Assembly (NCBI RefSeq): GCF_014692505.1
Contig: NZ_JACNYK010000001.1
Span: 248,001-312,000, forward strand
Direction of reading: 5' to 3'
From: Sphingobacterium arenae
Lineage (GTDB): Bacteria; Bacteroidota; Bacteroidia; Sphingobacteriales; Sphingobacteriaceae
DNA length: 64,000 nucleotides
Shown here: one piece after another, positions 37,601-44,882 of the stretch
How the letters are laid out: each line of letters begins with the position of its first letter
Numbering within the stretch: position 1 is the first letter of the stretch
Notes under the pieces: generated by a model
The model's database searches: none
What the model saw: the letters and a program-made list of their open reading frames with translations, nothing else
Told to the model about the DNA's origin: nothing
Program-made: the position numbers and the translations under genes

Positions 37601-38697
37601 AGCTTGTTGTCAATATTGCCGGAGTAGATGTTCTTAAAGGTATTGTTGCCTTGGTTGTAGTAATTAACGCCGTCTGCCCAAGTGCCTATCCACATGTCGC
37701 CACGGGAGTCCCGTATGATTCTATAAATAGAGTTCTGACTTAAACTGCTGGTGTTTTCAGGATCGTGTACGATATGTTTGAGTTCTTGACGATCCGCACT
37801 CAGGATGTAAAGACCAGCATAGCTGCCTATCCACAGGTTGCCGACACGGTCTTCGCAAAGGGTACGCGTGGACGTGGTGATTGCCTTTTTTTGTTCGAAC
37901 TCGAAATCTACAAAACGTCCGGTGGTACGGTCGTAACGTGCCAGCCCTAATTCGTAGCCCAGCCACAACGTATGCTTTTGGTCCATAAAGAGTGTCGGCA
38001 ATCCATTGAGATGTATATGGCTATTACCCGCTCTTTGTGGGTAATCAAGACGTCTGAACGTTCCGCTTTTTAGGTTATAAACATCGATGTATCTGGCGTT
38101 GCAGATCCAGATATTACCCGCTTTGTCCTTAAAGAACGATCGCAGGTTATTATCGCTCAACGTATTCGGCTGTCTGGGTCGATGTTGGATTTTCTCAATT
38201 TTATCGGTACGAAGATCGATCTGGATAATCCCGTTTTCGGTGGCAACCCATAGTAGCCGGTCGCTTATCTGGATGATACCCCGCACCAGATTGTCCGAAA
38301 CAGCATGGGGGGAATCGGAAAATAAGTAACGGGTAAAGCGATCTGTTACCGGATCATATTTATTCAAACCTCTCTCGGTACCGACCCAAAGTCCGCCATC
38401 GCGGTCTTCGTATATGGCGTGTATATTGCTGTTACTTAAGCTGTGGAGGTTGGTCGTGGTATGCCGATAGACCACAAACTTTTGCCCGTCGAATTTATTT
38501 AAACCGTCCCTCGTTCCGAACCAAATATACCCCTTCCTGTCTTGGATGATGTCTGCCACGGACCGCTGCGACAGCCCGTTGACAGAATTGAAATGTTGGA
38601 AGACAAGGTCTTTAGGCAAGCCTCCTGGGCGCTGGCTAAAAGCAATAGCGTGGAACCCGACGAGAAAACAGACGATGGCAAAGTAGTAAATTCTCAT
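34591..38697 (-). CDS. hybrid two-component system sensor/AraC regulator (HTCS) of PUL 2
   Basis: A single inner-membrane protein that senses a carbohydrate in the periplasm and activates PUL genes. After a signal sequence (1-22) come repeated regulator-propeller motifs (VWVGTERGLNKYD, IWIGTEGGGLNVYN and many others, about residues 30-680), a Y_Y_Y domain (about 718-785), one membrane helix (about 792-812), the kinase H-box with H841 in SHDFRTPLT, the ATPase domain (NILFNLLSNAFKF, GSGIGLSLSKR), a receiver domain with phospho-acceptor D1163 in SDVQMP, and a C-terminal AraC DNA-binding domain (about 1265-1365). It is the last of four genes read away from the divergent control region at 42916-43250. 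HTCS ligands are usually lyase-derived or other oligosaccharides from the same locus. Confidence 0.96.
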   Translation of the reverse strand: MRIYYFAIVCFLVGFHAIAFSQRPGGLPKDLVFQHFNSVNGLSQRSVADIIQDRKGYIWFGTRDGLNKFDGQKFVVYRHTTTNLHSLSNSNIHAIYEDRDGGLWVGTERGLNKYDPVTDRFTRYLFSDSPHAVSDNLVRGIIQISDRLLWVATENGIIQIDLRTDKIEKIQHRPRQPNTLSDNNLRSFFKDKAGNIWICNARYIDVYNLKSGTFRRLDYPQRAGNSHIHLNGLPTLFMDQKHTLWLGYELGLARYDRTTGRFVDFEFEQKKAITTSTRTLCEDRVGNLWIGSYAGLYILSADRQELKHIVHDPENTSSLSQNSIYRIIRDSRGDMWIGTWADGVNYYNQGNNTFKNIYSGNIDNKLNYKVVSGITEDADGNLWIGTEGGGLNVYNRHTKKFTYHKHNPQNLSSLSANNIKSVITDRNGNIWVGMHDGGLDFLNLRQSPLKFQHIDFAPDQNISLKAYKVLTLFEDRNGNIWIGTLTGGLIFYDTQRKMLSKVDKEIKTVMSITQTDDPNLLLVGGNNGLETVHIQTKQLRSVPIKELDENAAPLYINCIFVDRSDRFWIGTEGQGLHIYNPKDKTTKSYSTKDGLPNDIIYGILSDGSGRIWISTNNGLSQIETTSNTIKNYSQSDGLQGNEFNYGSFFKSRKKELFFGGTNGLTFFNPNDLRQNTFVPPIDITHIDVNNAFFTTVSDSVTSIDLAYNENNVSIDFTSLSYMRPEKNEFAYKLEGNDENWNYIGNQRRAVYTNIKPGNYTFKVIGANNDGIWNEHGDTLHIRVLPAPWQTWWAYLIYAVLCTGLFLYIRKLILLRVKERKEKERAEEINQLKLQLFTDISHDFRTPLTLIIGPLEKMVLRQLGDSYIKKQHNIMLKNAKMLLQLVNQILDFRKSESGKLTLQATKNDIIPFIQEVKSSFDALAEKKNIQYRLITRNDHILVWFDRPKLKNILFNLLSNAFKFSEDNNDITIYVSTTSKRVKNKLVNYVKVSILNFGPIISKENLNLIFEQFYQLPYKQQNLGSGIGLSLSKRLVDLHHGKIVVNSSENKGTRFSILLRLGNEHLEKNERITETDRAAIDEDNFHYVDTGSDLHAIAEAQEVEDLPEEPLEDAQQQLLIVEDNIDLQKFIQEIFTDRYGVFTAKNGEDALAIAHQETIDLIVSDVQMPIMDGFELCRHIKTTLICSHIPVILLTAKTSPVHQEKGYRTGADAYITKPFNAEILALRVDNLLKTRANLVRKFKQDTILEPKKLTISSPDELFLEKAISIVEQHINNPDFNVSAFIDQMNMSRTVIYTKLKALTGQNLSTFIRLIRLKKASTLITQTQMNVSQVAYEVGFNDLKYFRESFKELYKVTPSEYKRQQHKKHQA

Positions 38698-38734
38698 TGG
38701 CGAGGAGGTTTACTGCGAATGTAATAAAAACTTC

Positions 38735-40141
38735 TTAATTCCAGTTGTCTGTTCTAAAGGAAGAAGCCGGTAGACCAAAAACGTTGAAAAGGGAGCCATC
38801 TGCATAGCTTTTCCAAGCGTATCTGACCGCCACAGGCTTGGATACGACCTCACTATAAACAGTCAAACTTCCTTTTTGTATGTTTGCTACAGCGGGGTGG
38901 AAAACTTGATCTTCGCCCGCAATTTCGAAATGCTTGAGTTCTTTGTTGAAGCTGCAGACACCGCCCGGAGCATAATCAAAATGAATCTTCGCTTTATTCC
39001 CAACGACGTCCATCGATTTGTAGATGGGACCGCTATATTGAATGCCCTTATAACCATAGGTATCAGCCAGCGCCCAATAGGCCAGACGTTGACTTACTTC
39101 CTGTTTATGGGCCGGATGGATGCAGTTTTCTTCTCCGATATCCATGGTTACGGCCATGCCGGTGTTAGGTGTGTTTTGCCATGTTTTTAGCTGTGCTTCC
39201 CGTAAGAAAGCCGCGTTGACACCGTTACCGTAGTTGAAAGGCGCAATTTGGACGAAGTAAAATGGAAAATCCCCTTGTCTCCACTCCTTACGCCAGCTGC
39301 TGATCATCGCTTGAAAATAGGTTTGGTATAGTTCAGCTTTGTTTCTATTGGATTCTCCCTGGTACCAGATCGCCCCTTTTATCCCATAAGGAATCAACGG
39401 ATGAATCATCGCATTGAATAAAGCCGAAGGTGAGTTTACGGTGATGTTAGCAGGTTCCTTAATAGAAGCATAGTCAAATCCGTTGGAAGTTAAGGTTTCC
39501 TTGTTTGTCCAGGCTTCTACACGCGTGCCGCCAACACTGCTGCAGATAATACCGACGGGAATTTTAAGCTTCTCCTGTAATATTTTGCCGTACATATACG
39601 CTACGGCACTGAATTTGGCCACATTGCCTGGATCGGCGTTCTTCCATATACCTGTACAGGTATCTAAAGGAATGGCGCTGCTATTTCGTTTTACATGAAA
39701 TAAGCGTAGGTTTTCGTTTTCGCTGTTTAGGATGAGTTCATTGGCGCCGATAACGGGTTGCCCGGCGAAGCCTGCCAAGGGCATTTCCATATTCGATTGC
39801 CCCGAACAAAGCCAAACCTCACCTAATAAGACATCTTTTAAGCTTATGGAACGGCTTCCTTGAACCTGTAGGGTATAAGGACCGCCCCCCGCAATCGTTT
39901 TGATCGTCGTTTTCCAGGTGCCATCTGCATTTGTGGTGACGCTGGCCTGTTCTCCCCAACTCGCCTCAATCTTTATTGCTGTATGAGGTTTGTCGGTGCC
40001 CCATATCGCAACATCGGCGTGCTGTTGGAGTACCATGTGGTCGCCGAATAACGAATTAAGTTTGGTCTGTGCACGAAGGTTCTGGAAACCGTTCAAGGAC
40101 AATACCAAAAGAAACAAGAGTATACTTTTTGGGCTTTTCAT
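38735..40141 (-). CDS. sialate O-acetylesterase-type carbohydrate esterase (SASA family), PUL 2
   Basis: A periplasmic deacetylase paralogous to the 468-aa protein at 12339-13745; length and motif order are the same. The signal peptide ends near residue 24 (LRAQ). The nucleophile block CSGQSNMEMP is followed by GTRVEAWTN, WYQGESNRNKAELY and the C-terminal EIAGEDQVFHPA. In this uronate locus the substrate is more likely an acetylated uronic acid or neutral sugar than sialic acid, so the family name should not be taken as the activity. It lies between the GH88 gene (21 bp) and the regulator gene (37 bp). Confidence 0.85.
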   Translation of the reverse strand: MKSPKSILLFLLVLSLNGFQNLRAQTKLNSLFGDHMVLQQHADVAIWGTDKPHTAIKIEASWGEQASVTTNADGTWKTTIKTIAGGGPYTLQVQGSRSISLKDVLLGEVWLCSGQSNMEMPLAGFAGQPVIGANELILNSENENLRLFHVKRNSSAIPLDTCTGIWKNADPGNVAKFSAVAYMYGKILQEKLKIPVGIICSSVGGTRVEAWTNKETLTSNGFDYASIKEPANITVNSPSALFNAMIHPLIPYGIKGAIWYQGESNRNKAELYQTYFQAMISSWRKEWRQGDFPFYFVQIAPFNYGNGVNAAFLREAQLKTWQNTPNTGMAVTMDIGEENCIHPAHKQEVSQRLAYWALADTYGYKGIQYSGPIYKSMDVVGNKAKIHFDYAPGGVCSFNKELKHFEIAGEDQVFHPAVANIQKGSLTVYSEVVSKPVAVRYAWKSYADGSLFNVFGLPASSFRTDNWN

Positions 40142-40162
40142 CGCTGCATGTTTTATAACGTT

Positions 40163-41341
40163 CTACAACCCTCTTTCTTTTAATCGGGATAGCGCCTCAA
40201 TATAGTAATAATCCGCATAATTCAGCGGTACATCGATTTCATTGCCATGCGGAATACTTCCCACGCTATGCTTTAAAATAAAATTACCGTTCTCTCCGGT
40301 CTTTGCGGTATAGGTGTCGCTTGCCAGAGAGTCGAGAATATGCTGCGCAGAAGCTAAGTATTTATCATCGGTATAGGAACTTAATTCCAATAGGGCAGAC
40401 GCAAGAATAGCACCCGAGGAGGCGTCCCGGATTTCGTTCGGAATATTGGGTGCGTCGAAATCCCAATAAGGAACACCGTCTTCCGGGTAGTTCGGATGGT
40501 TGAGTATAAAAGCTGCTATTTTTTCTGCGAAGTTGAGGTATTTTTTGTCCTTGGTATAGCGATAGCACATGGTGTAGCCGTATAGGGCCCAAGCCTGCCC
40601 GCGTGCCCACGCGCTTTCATCGGAATAACCTTGCGCGGTTACCTGATGGGCCACTTTTCCCGTCTCGGGGTCATAGTCCACTACGTGAAACGAACTGCCA
40701 TCAGGCCTGAAATGGTTTGCCATGGTGGTATTGGCGTGTGCAACAGCGATTTTTCGATAGCTGCTGTCCGTGGTGATATCGCTGGCTTCAAAGAGCATCT
40801 CCAGATTCATCATGTTATCGATAATGACCGGGAACTTCCAACCCCGCTCAGCTTGCCATCCGTGATCAACATCCCAGCTCTGGATGCAGCCCACCGTATC
40901 GTTAAATCGTGTAGACAAGGCTCGTGCTGCGTCAAGCAATACCTGTTTGTATCGTTCTTCTTTTGTTATTCGGTATGCTTTGCCGTAAGAGTTGTTAAAA
41001 ATGAAACCCAGATCATGATCGGTTGTTAAATCCTTATGGGGCTCGAACAATTGCTGCGAAGCTTCGGCGGCCTCTTTCCATTTTTTATCGTTGGTATGCT
41101 CATACAACATCCAACAGGTCCCTGGCCAAAATCCTTCCGTCCAATCATAAGAAGATTGTATCCAATGGATATGGCCATCTTTGGTTAAAGTCCGAGGGTT
41201 TTTATGCTCGTTCAGCGCGGCTGTACGCAGCATAGAAAGCTGCTTTTCACTTTTCTCCAATAAAGATTTACTGCTGTCGTCTGTATGACAGCTAGAAAAT
41301 GCTAAGGAACATAAAAGCAAGGTTGACGTGATTATCTTCAT
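40163..41341 (-). CDS. unsaturated glucuronyl hydrolase (GH88) lipoprotein
   Basis: It removes the 4,5-unsaturated uronic acid from the non-reducing end of oligosaccharides produced by a polysaccharide lyase. The lipoprotein signal ends at C18 (AFSSC). The two catalytic-site aspartates are D110 in HDLGF and D175 in DNMMNLEML. Further typical blocks are YDWTEGFWPGTCWMLYE, WARGQAWALYGYTMCYRYT and DASSGAILASALLELS. Length 392 aa is typical of GH88. Its product is the substrate of the kduI/kduD operon at 28530-31299. Confidence 0.93.
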   Translation of the reverse strand: MKIITSTLLLCSLAFSSCHTDDSSKSLLEKSEKQLSMLRTAALNEHKNPRTLTKDGHIHWIQSSYDWTEGFWPGTCWMLYEHTNDKKWKEAAEASQQLFEPHKDLTTDHDLGFIFNNSYGKAYRITKEERYKQVLLDAARALSTRFNDTVGCIQSWDVDHGWQAERGWKFPVIIDNMMNLEMLFEASDITTDSSYRKIAVAHANTTMANHFRPDGSSFHVVDYDPETGKVAHQVTAQGYSDESAWARGQAWALYGYTMCYRYTKDKKYLNFAEKIAAFILNHPNYPEDGVPYWDFDAPNIPNEIRDASSGAILASALLELSSYTDDKYLASAQHILDSLASDTYTAKTGENGNFILKHSVGSIPHGNEIDVPLNYADYYYIEALSRLKERGL

Positions 41342-41382
41342 TCTGATGTCTAGTTATTTTAAAGTGATGTGTTTGTTGTCAA

Positions 41383-42915
41383 TCAATTAGTGATTCTTGT
41401 TTTTTGCCGCTCTTCGAGCAAGCCGTTTAAAAGTGATTCCAGACGGCGTACCTCGGCCTCGTATTTCTTGGATTTAGCTAAATTTTTCGTATCGATCCGA
41501 CTTTCGGTATGATCATACAGTTCCCTTTCGATAACATGTTTGGGGTTTTTATGATACTGCCAACGGGTAAAGCGGTAGCGGCCATCGGTAATGGAATAGC
41601 CCATAATTTCCCGGCTTGGCGGTGTTCCCGGGTACGTTTTTCCTTTTGGCCACTGACTCATGGCGACTTCTTTTACCCGGGTGCCTGGGTCGTTTAGTAT
41701 CGGAACAAGACTTTTTCCTTGCAGGTGATCTGGTGCTTGAATGCCTGTTAGTTCGCAGAGTGTGGGATAAATGTCGAGCAATTCGACTACAGAGGGGCTT
41801 TTGCGTTCACTTGAGTAATCCGGATCACGGATGATCAAGGGTGCGCGGGTATCCAGCTCCGCGTTTGAGTGCTTGCACCACATGCCATATTCGCCGAGCT
41901 TATAACCGTGGTCTCCCCACAGTACCACAATTGTATTTTCGCGTAAACCGTTCTTTTCGAGGGCGTCTAATAGTTTGCCAACCTGGGCATCGACGAAGCT
42001 GACGGAAGCGTAATATCCTTGGATGAGATTCCGGGCGATACTGTCTGGAAGTGTGCCTTTTTCTTTAAATGGAGCAATACCATGGTATGCTGCTAATTCT
42101 CCTGACCATTTTATAAAAGCTTGGTTATACATGCCGCTCGGCTCTTGCTGGCTCGGAATAGCGATATCCAATGGGTCATATAGGTCCCAATAGCTGGACG
42201 GAGCAACAAAAGGTAAATGGGTCGCGGTGAAACCTACGCCCAAGAAGAAGGGTTGATCCTGATCTTTTAGCGCTTCGATACGTTCCGCTGCGATGGCGGC
42301 TACCCGGCCATCGGATAAATCTTCATCCGGGGCATTTGAACGATAGTAGGGAAGCATTTTTCCATTGAGTTTTGGAAGGCTAGACTCTAGGTCCGTCGTA
42401 TCGCCATGATTTATTTTGGGAAGCACGTCGAGCTCATCCCGATAATTCCATACCGTTGTCCACGACTGCAGATCGTTCTTATTGCCATGTCCGACATGGT
42501 ATATTTTACCGACGTTTTCGGCGATATAGCCGTTTTCTTTAAACAGTTGCGGTAGCGTTACGACATCGGGTACGGTTGTTCTGAAAAAGGTTCCGAGATC
42601 GTATATTTGCATCGCATCGGGGCGGAGTCCGGTCAGTACACTATTTCTGGACGGTGCACAAACAGCTTGTTGACAATAGGCGTTTTCGAAAAGATTTCCT
42701 TGCTGGGCTAATTTGTCGATATGGGGTGTTTTTACCTGTGTCATACCATAGCAAGCTAGTTCTGGCCGGAGGTCATCGATGGCGATAAATAAAATATTTT
42801 TCTTTTTATGGGATATGTTTCTGTTTTGTTGGGCGTTTGCGCAAGGTGTAGCATATACACACGCTAAAACAAGCAAAGGCCGGATAAAAAAGTCTATGAT
42901 ATGGTTTCTTTTCAT
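41383..42915 (-). CDS. sulfatase, iduronate-2-sulfatase-like (S1_7 type), PUL 2
   Basis: An exported sulfatase of the same group as the one at 19044-20516. FIAIDDLRPELACYG, the signature CAPSRNSVLTGLRP (formylglycine at C86), and LWGDHGYKLGEYGMWCKHSN supply the active site. The start at 42915 gives MKRNHIIDFF with a signal peptide ending near residue 29 (CANAQ); the frame extends upstream but without a better start. It is the first gene of the left arm of PUL 2 and is controlled from the divergent region. The substrate is probably a sulfated uronic acid or neighbouring sugar. Confidence 0.88.
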   Translation of the reverse strand: MKRNHIIDFFIRPLLVLACVYATPCANAQQNRNISHKKKNILFIAIDDLRPELACYGMTQVKTPHIDKLAQQGNLFENAYCQQAVCAPSRNSVLTGLRPDAMQIYDLGTFFRTTVPDVVTLPQLFKENGYIAENVGKIYHVGHGNKNDLQSWTTVWNYRDELDVLPKINHGDTTDLESSLPKLNGKMLPYYRSNAPDEDLSDGRVAAIAAERIEALKDQDQPFFLGVGFTATHLPFVAPSSYWDLYDPLDIAIPSQQEPSGMYNQAFIKWSGELAAYHGIAPFKEKGTLPDSIARNLIQGYYASVSFVDAQVGKLLDALEKNGLRENTIVVLWGDHGYKLGEYGMWCKHSNAELDTRAPLIIRDPDYSSERKSPSVVELLDIYPTLCELTGIQAPDHLQGKSLVPILNDPGTRVKEVAMSQWPKGKTYPGTPPSREIMGYSITDGRYRFTRWQYHKNPKHVIERELYDHTESRIDTKNLAKSKKYEAEVRRLESLLNGLLEERQKTRITN

Positions 42916-42941
42916 GTACTTAACGTTTGTTAGCAACGAAA

Positions 42942-42949
42942 CAAATAAA
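42942..42949 (-). promoter_or_regulatory. candidate -7 box for the left arm of PUL 2
   Basis: TTTATTTG on the - strand matches TAnnTTTG at 7 of 8 positions. It lies 23 bp downstream of the proximal TTTACCCCC half site and 26 bp before the sulfatase start codon. A -33 element is not evident, as expected for an activator-dependent promoter. Confidence 0.4.
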
Positions 42950-42972
42950 AAAAAAAAGCTGGACGCATGGGG

Positions 42973-43009
42973 GGGGGTAAATGTCGGAATGTAAGGTGTT
43001 AAATGTCGG
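42973..43009 (+). promoter_or_regulatory. left operator pair (GGGGGTAAA-type half sites, 22-bp spacing)
   Basis: TAAATGTCGG occurs at 42978-42987 and again at 43000-43009, a distance of exactly 22 bp (two helical turns). The first copy is preceded by GGGGG, giving GGGGGTAAATG. AraC-type regulators often bind direct repeats with such spacing. The regulator at 34591-38697 is the obvious candidate. Confidence 0.6.
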
Positions 43010-43091
43010 CGGCATTTTAACGATCAACGTACGCAGCAAGTAATTTATTGCTAAATCGATGTTCTTTTTGAAGAAGAGCAGGAGGATAAAA

Positions 43092-43120
43092 TACCCCCTC
43101 AATTTAGACGCTTTACCCCC
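43092..43120 (-). promoter_or_regulatory. right operator pair (TACCCCC half sites, 22-bp spacing)
   Basis: TACCCCC lies at 43092-43098 and again at 43114-43120, again 22 bp apart. The second copy is TTTACCCCC, the exact reverse complement of GGGGGTAAA at 42973-42981. The pair therefore mirrors the left pair and faces the SusC/SusD arm. Confidence 0.6.
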
Positions 43121-43142
43121 GCTGTGATGCATATTGTTTTTT

Positions 43143-43150
43143 GATATTTG
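43143..43150 (+). promoter_or_regulatory. candidate -7 box for the right arm of PUL 2
   Basis: GATATTTG matches TAnnTTTG at 7 of 8 positions and lies 22 bp downstream of the proximal TTTACCCCC half site, close to the 23 bp seen on the other side. It would give a leader of about 95 bases. Confidence 0.4.
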
Positions 43151-43250
43151 TAAACAGACAGTTATTAAAACCATCAATTAAATTAAGAAACAATTATAAA
43201 ACTACGGGAAGCATGTGGTATATATGCAACCTTTTATAAACGAATCGATC

Positions 43251-44855
43251 ATGAAAAATAAGACACGGCTTTTATTCCTGCTATGCTGTTGGGTGATAGT
43301 CTCCTTCTCTTGTAAGGAAGATTTAAGAACCAACCCACCAGGAGCTCCCTACGATCTACGGTATGTAAGTGTTGGTAACGCCCGGGAGGGTGGTCAGATT
43401 GTGACGGCTCCACCGACGGTACAGACCGGCGGGCTGACGCCAAAGTTTGAGTTGGTTGATATCTCGCTGAGCGACGGCTCTTGTTTGGACGATACCTATC
43501 AGCAATATGTACGTATCGGCGAGAGCCATGTGGTAGATATTCCCATTAACCCAAATGAAGGTTATGTGGATGAATACGGAAACCCGCTTACTTTTTTTGC
43601 TTCGGAGAACACAGCCAGCAATGGTATTATTACGATAGCTGCCGGGCATACTTTTACCGCCGGCGACTACTATTTTGATATTAAGGTAACAACACAGGAT
43701 GGTGCTACCAAGTACGAAACGGTATTTAAGAAAGCATTTCATTTGAACGTCGGCCCGCTATTGCCGACAAATCTTGTTTATACACCGAAAAACCAAAATT
43801 TGGTGTATGGTCAAACGGATAGTAAGACCTCGGCTCCGCTTCTGCCGAGCGCTAATCCGGATGTAACCTACGAGCTGGCAACAGAAGAAGATAAGTTGGT
43901 CATTGATGGTAAGACAGGAAAGGTTTCCCTTTCCCCAAACTATGTCTATACAGATTACGATACGTTGACGCCTGTCGTGCGTGTTGTCAGCAATATTACT
44001 GGCGAGGAGGTTTTGTTCGACGGGAAATTGACCACCATCATTACCGACCGACCAGAAGTTATGCCACGAGAAACGATTTATTTCTTTTATCCTACCCTGC
44101 GGACTTCCGGATCATATCCTACCGGAGGTGACGGTTTCACGGTGCAGGTTATCCAACCCGGGGTTGGTGATGATATCTGGGGTGAAATTGACAATAGCTC
44201 AGGTCGGGCGTTTATAGCACCACCTGAACGACCGCAGCAGAACACCACGCAGACGATACTTGAAAATCAACTACATAACGGTTCGGGGGTCACCACACCG
44301 ACGACAAGCTGGATGGTTACAACCACGCAGGACTTAACACCTTTTGAATATGGCTACGACTTATCCTTTGACTATTATTATATGCCGCACTTTCAAACCT
44401 ATATGGCAGACGGACGGGCGCCTGCAGACATGGAAGTGTATATTTCGACAGACTATACCGGAGGCACCATTCAGGACGCCAATGGCAACTGGTTGAACGG
44501 TACCTGGACACAGGTTAACGACGTGATGCGTTGCCAACGTTCCGAGGGTATGGCGGGCAGTAATTCCGCCGGAGCGCCTTGGGGGCCAGCGTTTATCGGC
44601 ACACCTTATCCGGGCAACCAAGCAGGGGCCGATCCGGATGATCGTAAACGACCGGAGCTGGGTACCTTCTACGGTAAGTGGGTGAAATGTACTTATGCTA
44701 TTCCGGTCGAACAGATTTCTACAACCTTTACGGTGGCCTTTAAAATTGCTTCGTGTTTCGAAGGAGAATTGCTGAACAACGCATCTGCAATGGGACGAGG
44801 GGGGATTTTCTTCTTTTCAGATTTCCATTACAGAGCGGTAGAACCAGAAAACTAA
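43251..44855 (+). CDS. surface glycan-binding-like lipoprotein, first gene of the PUL 2 right arm
   Basis: A 534-residue lipoprotein with the lipobox cysteine at C21 (SFSC). The start at 43251 is used because it opens into MKNKTRLLFLLCC; the GTG 37 bp upstream is less likely. The body looks like two or three beta-sandwich domains, with PPGAPYDLRYVSVGNAREG at the start and a C-terminal domain rich in aromatic residues (YGYDLSFDYYYMPHFQTY). No catalytic motif is seen. Position in front of susC, domain style and surface anchor fit a glycan-binding accessory protein. The exact family is not certain; it may belong to the DUF4958 group. Confidence 0.6.
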   Translation: MKNKTRLLFLLCCWVIVSFSCKEDLRTNPPGAPYDLRYVSVGNAREGGQIVTAPPTVQTGGLTPKFELVDISLSDGSCLDDTYQQYVRIGESHVVDIPINPNEGYVDEYGNPLTFFASENTASNGIITIAAGHTFTAGDYYFDIKVTTQDGATKYETVFKKAFHLNVGPLLPTNLVYTPKNQNLVYGQTDSKTSAPLLPSANPDVTYELATEEDKLVIDGKTGKVSLSPNYVYTDYDTLTPVVRVVSNITGEEVLFDGKLTTIITDRPEVMPRETIYFFYPTLRTSGSYPTGGDGFTVQVIQPGVGDDIWGEIDNSSGRAFIAPPERPQQNTTQTILENQLHNGSGVTTPTTSWMVTTTQDLTPFEYGYDLSFDYYYMPHFQTYMADGRAPADMEVYISTDYTGGTIQDANGNWLNGTWTQVNDVMRCQRSEGMAGSNSAGAPWGPAFIGTPYPGNQAGADPDDRKRPELGTFYGKWVKCTYAIPVEQISTTFTVAFKIASCFEGELLNNASAMGRGGIFFFSDFHYRAVEPEN

Positions 44856-44882
44856 GTTATTGGATATACTAATTAAGAAAAT

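Larger units (their letters stand above)
42916..43250. other. 335-bp divergent control region of PUL 2
   Basis: No gene is present. The region holds two operator pairs (42973-43009 and 43092-43120), two promoter-like boxes facing outward (complement of 42942-42949, and 43143-43150), an A11 run (42947-42957) and a G9 run (42969-42977). It separates the sulfatase-led arm from the SusC/SusD arm. Confidence 0.75.
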
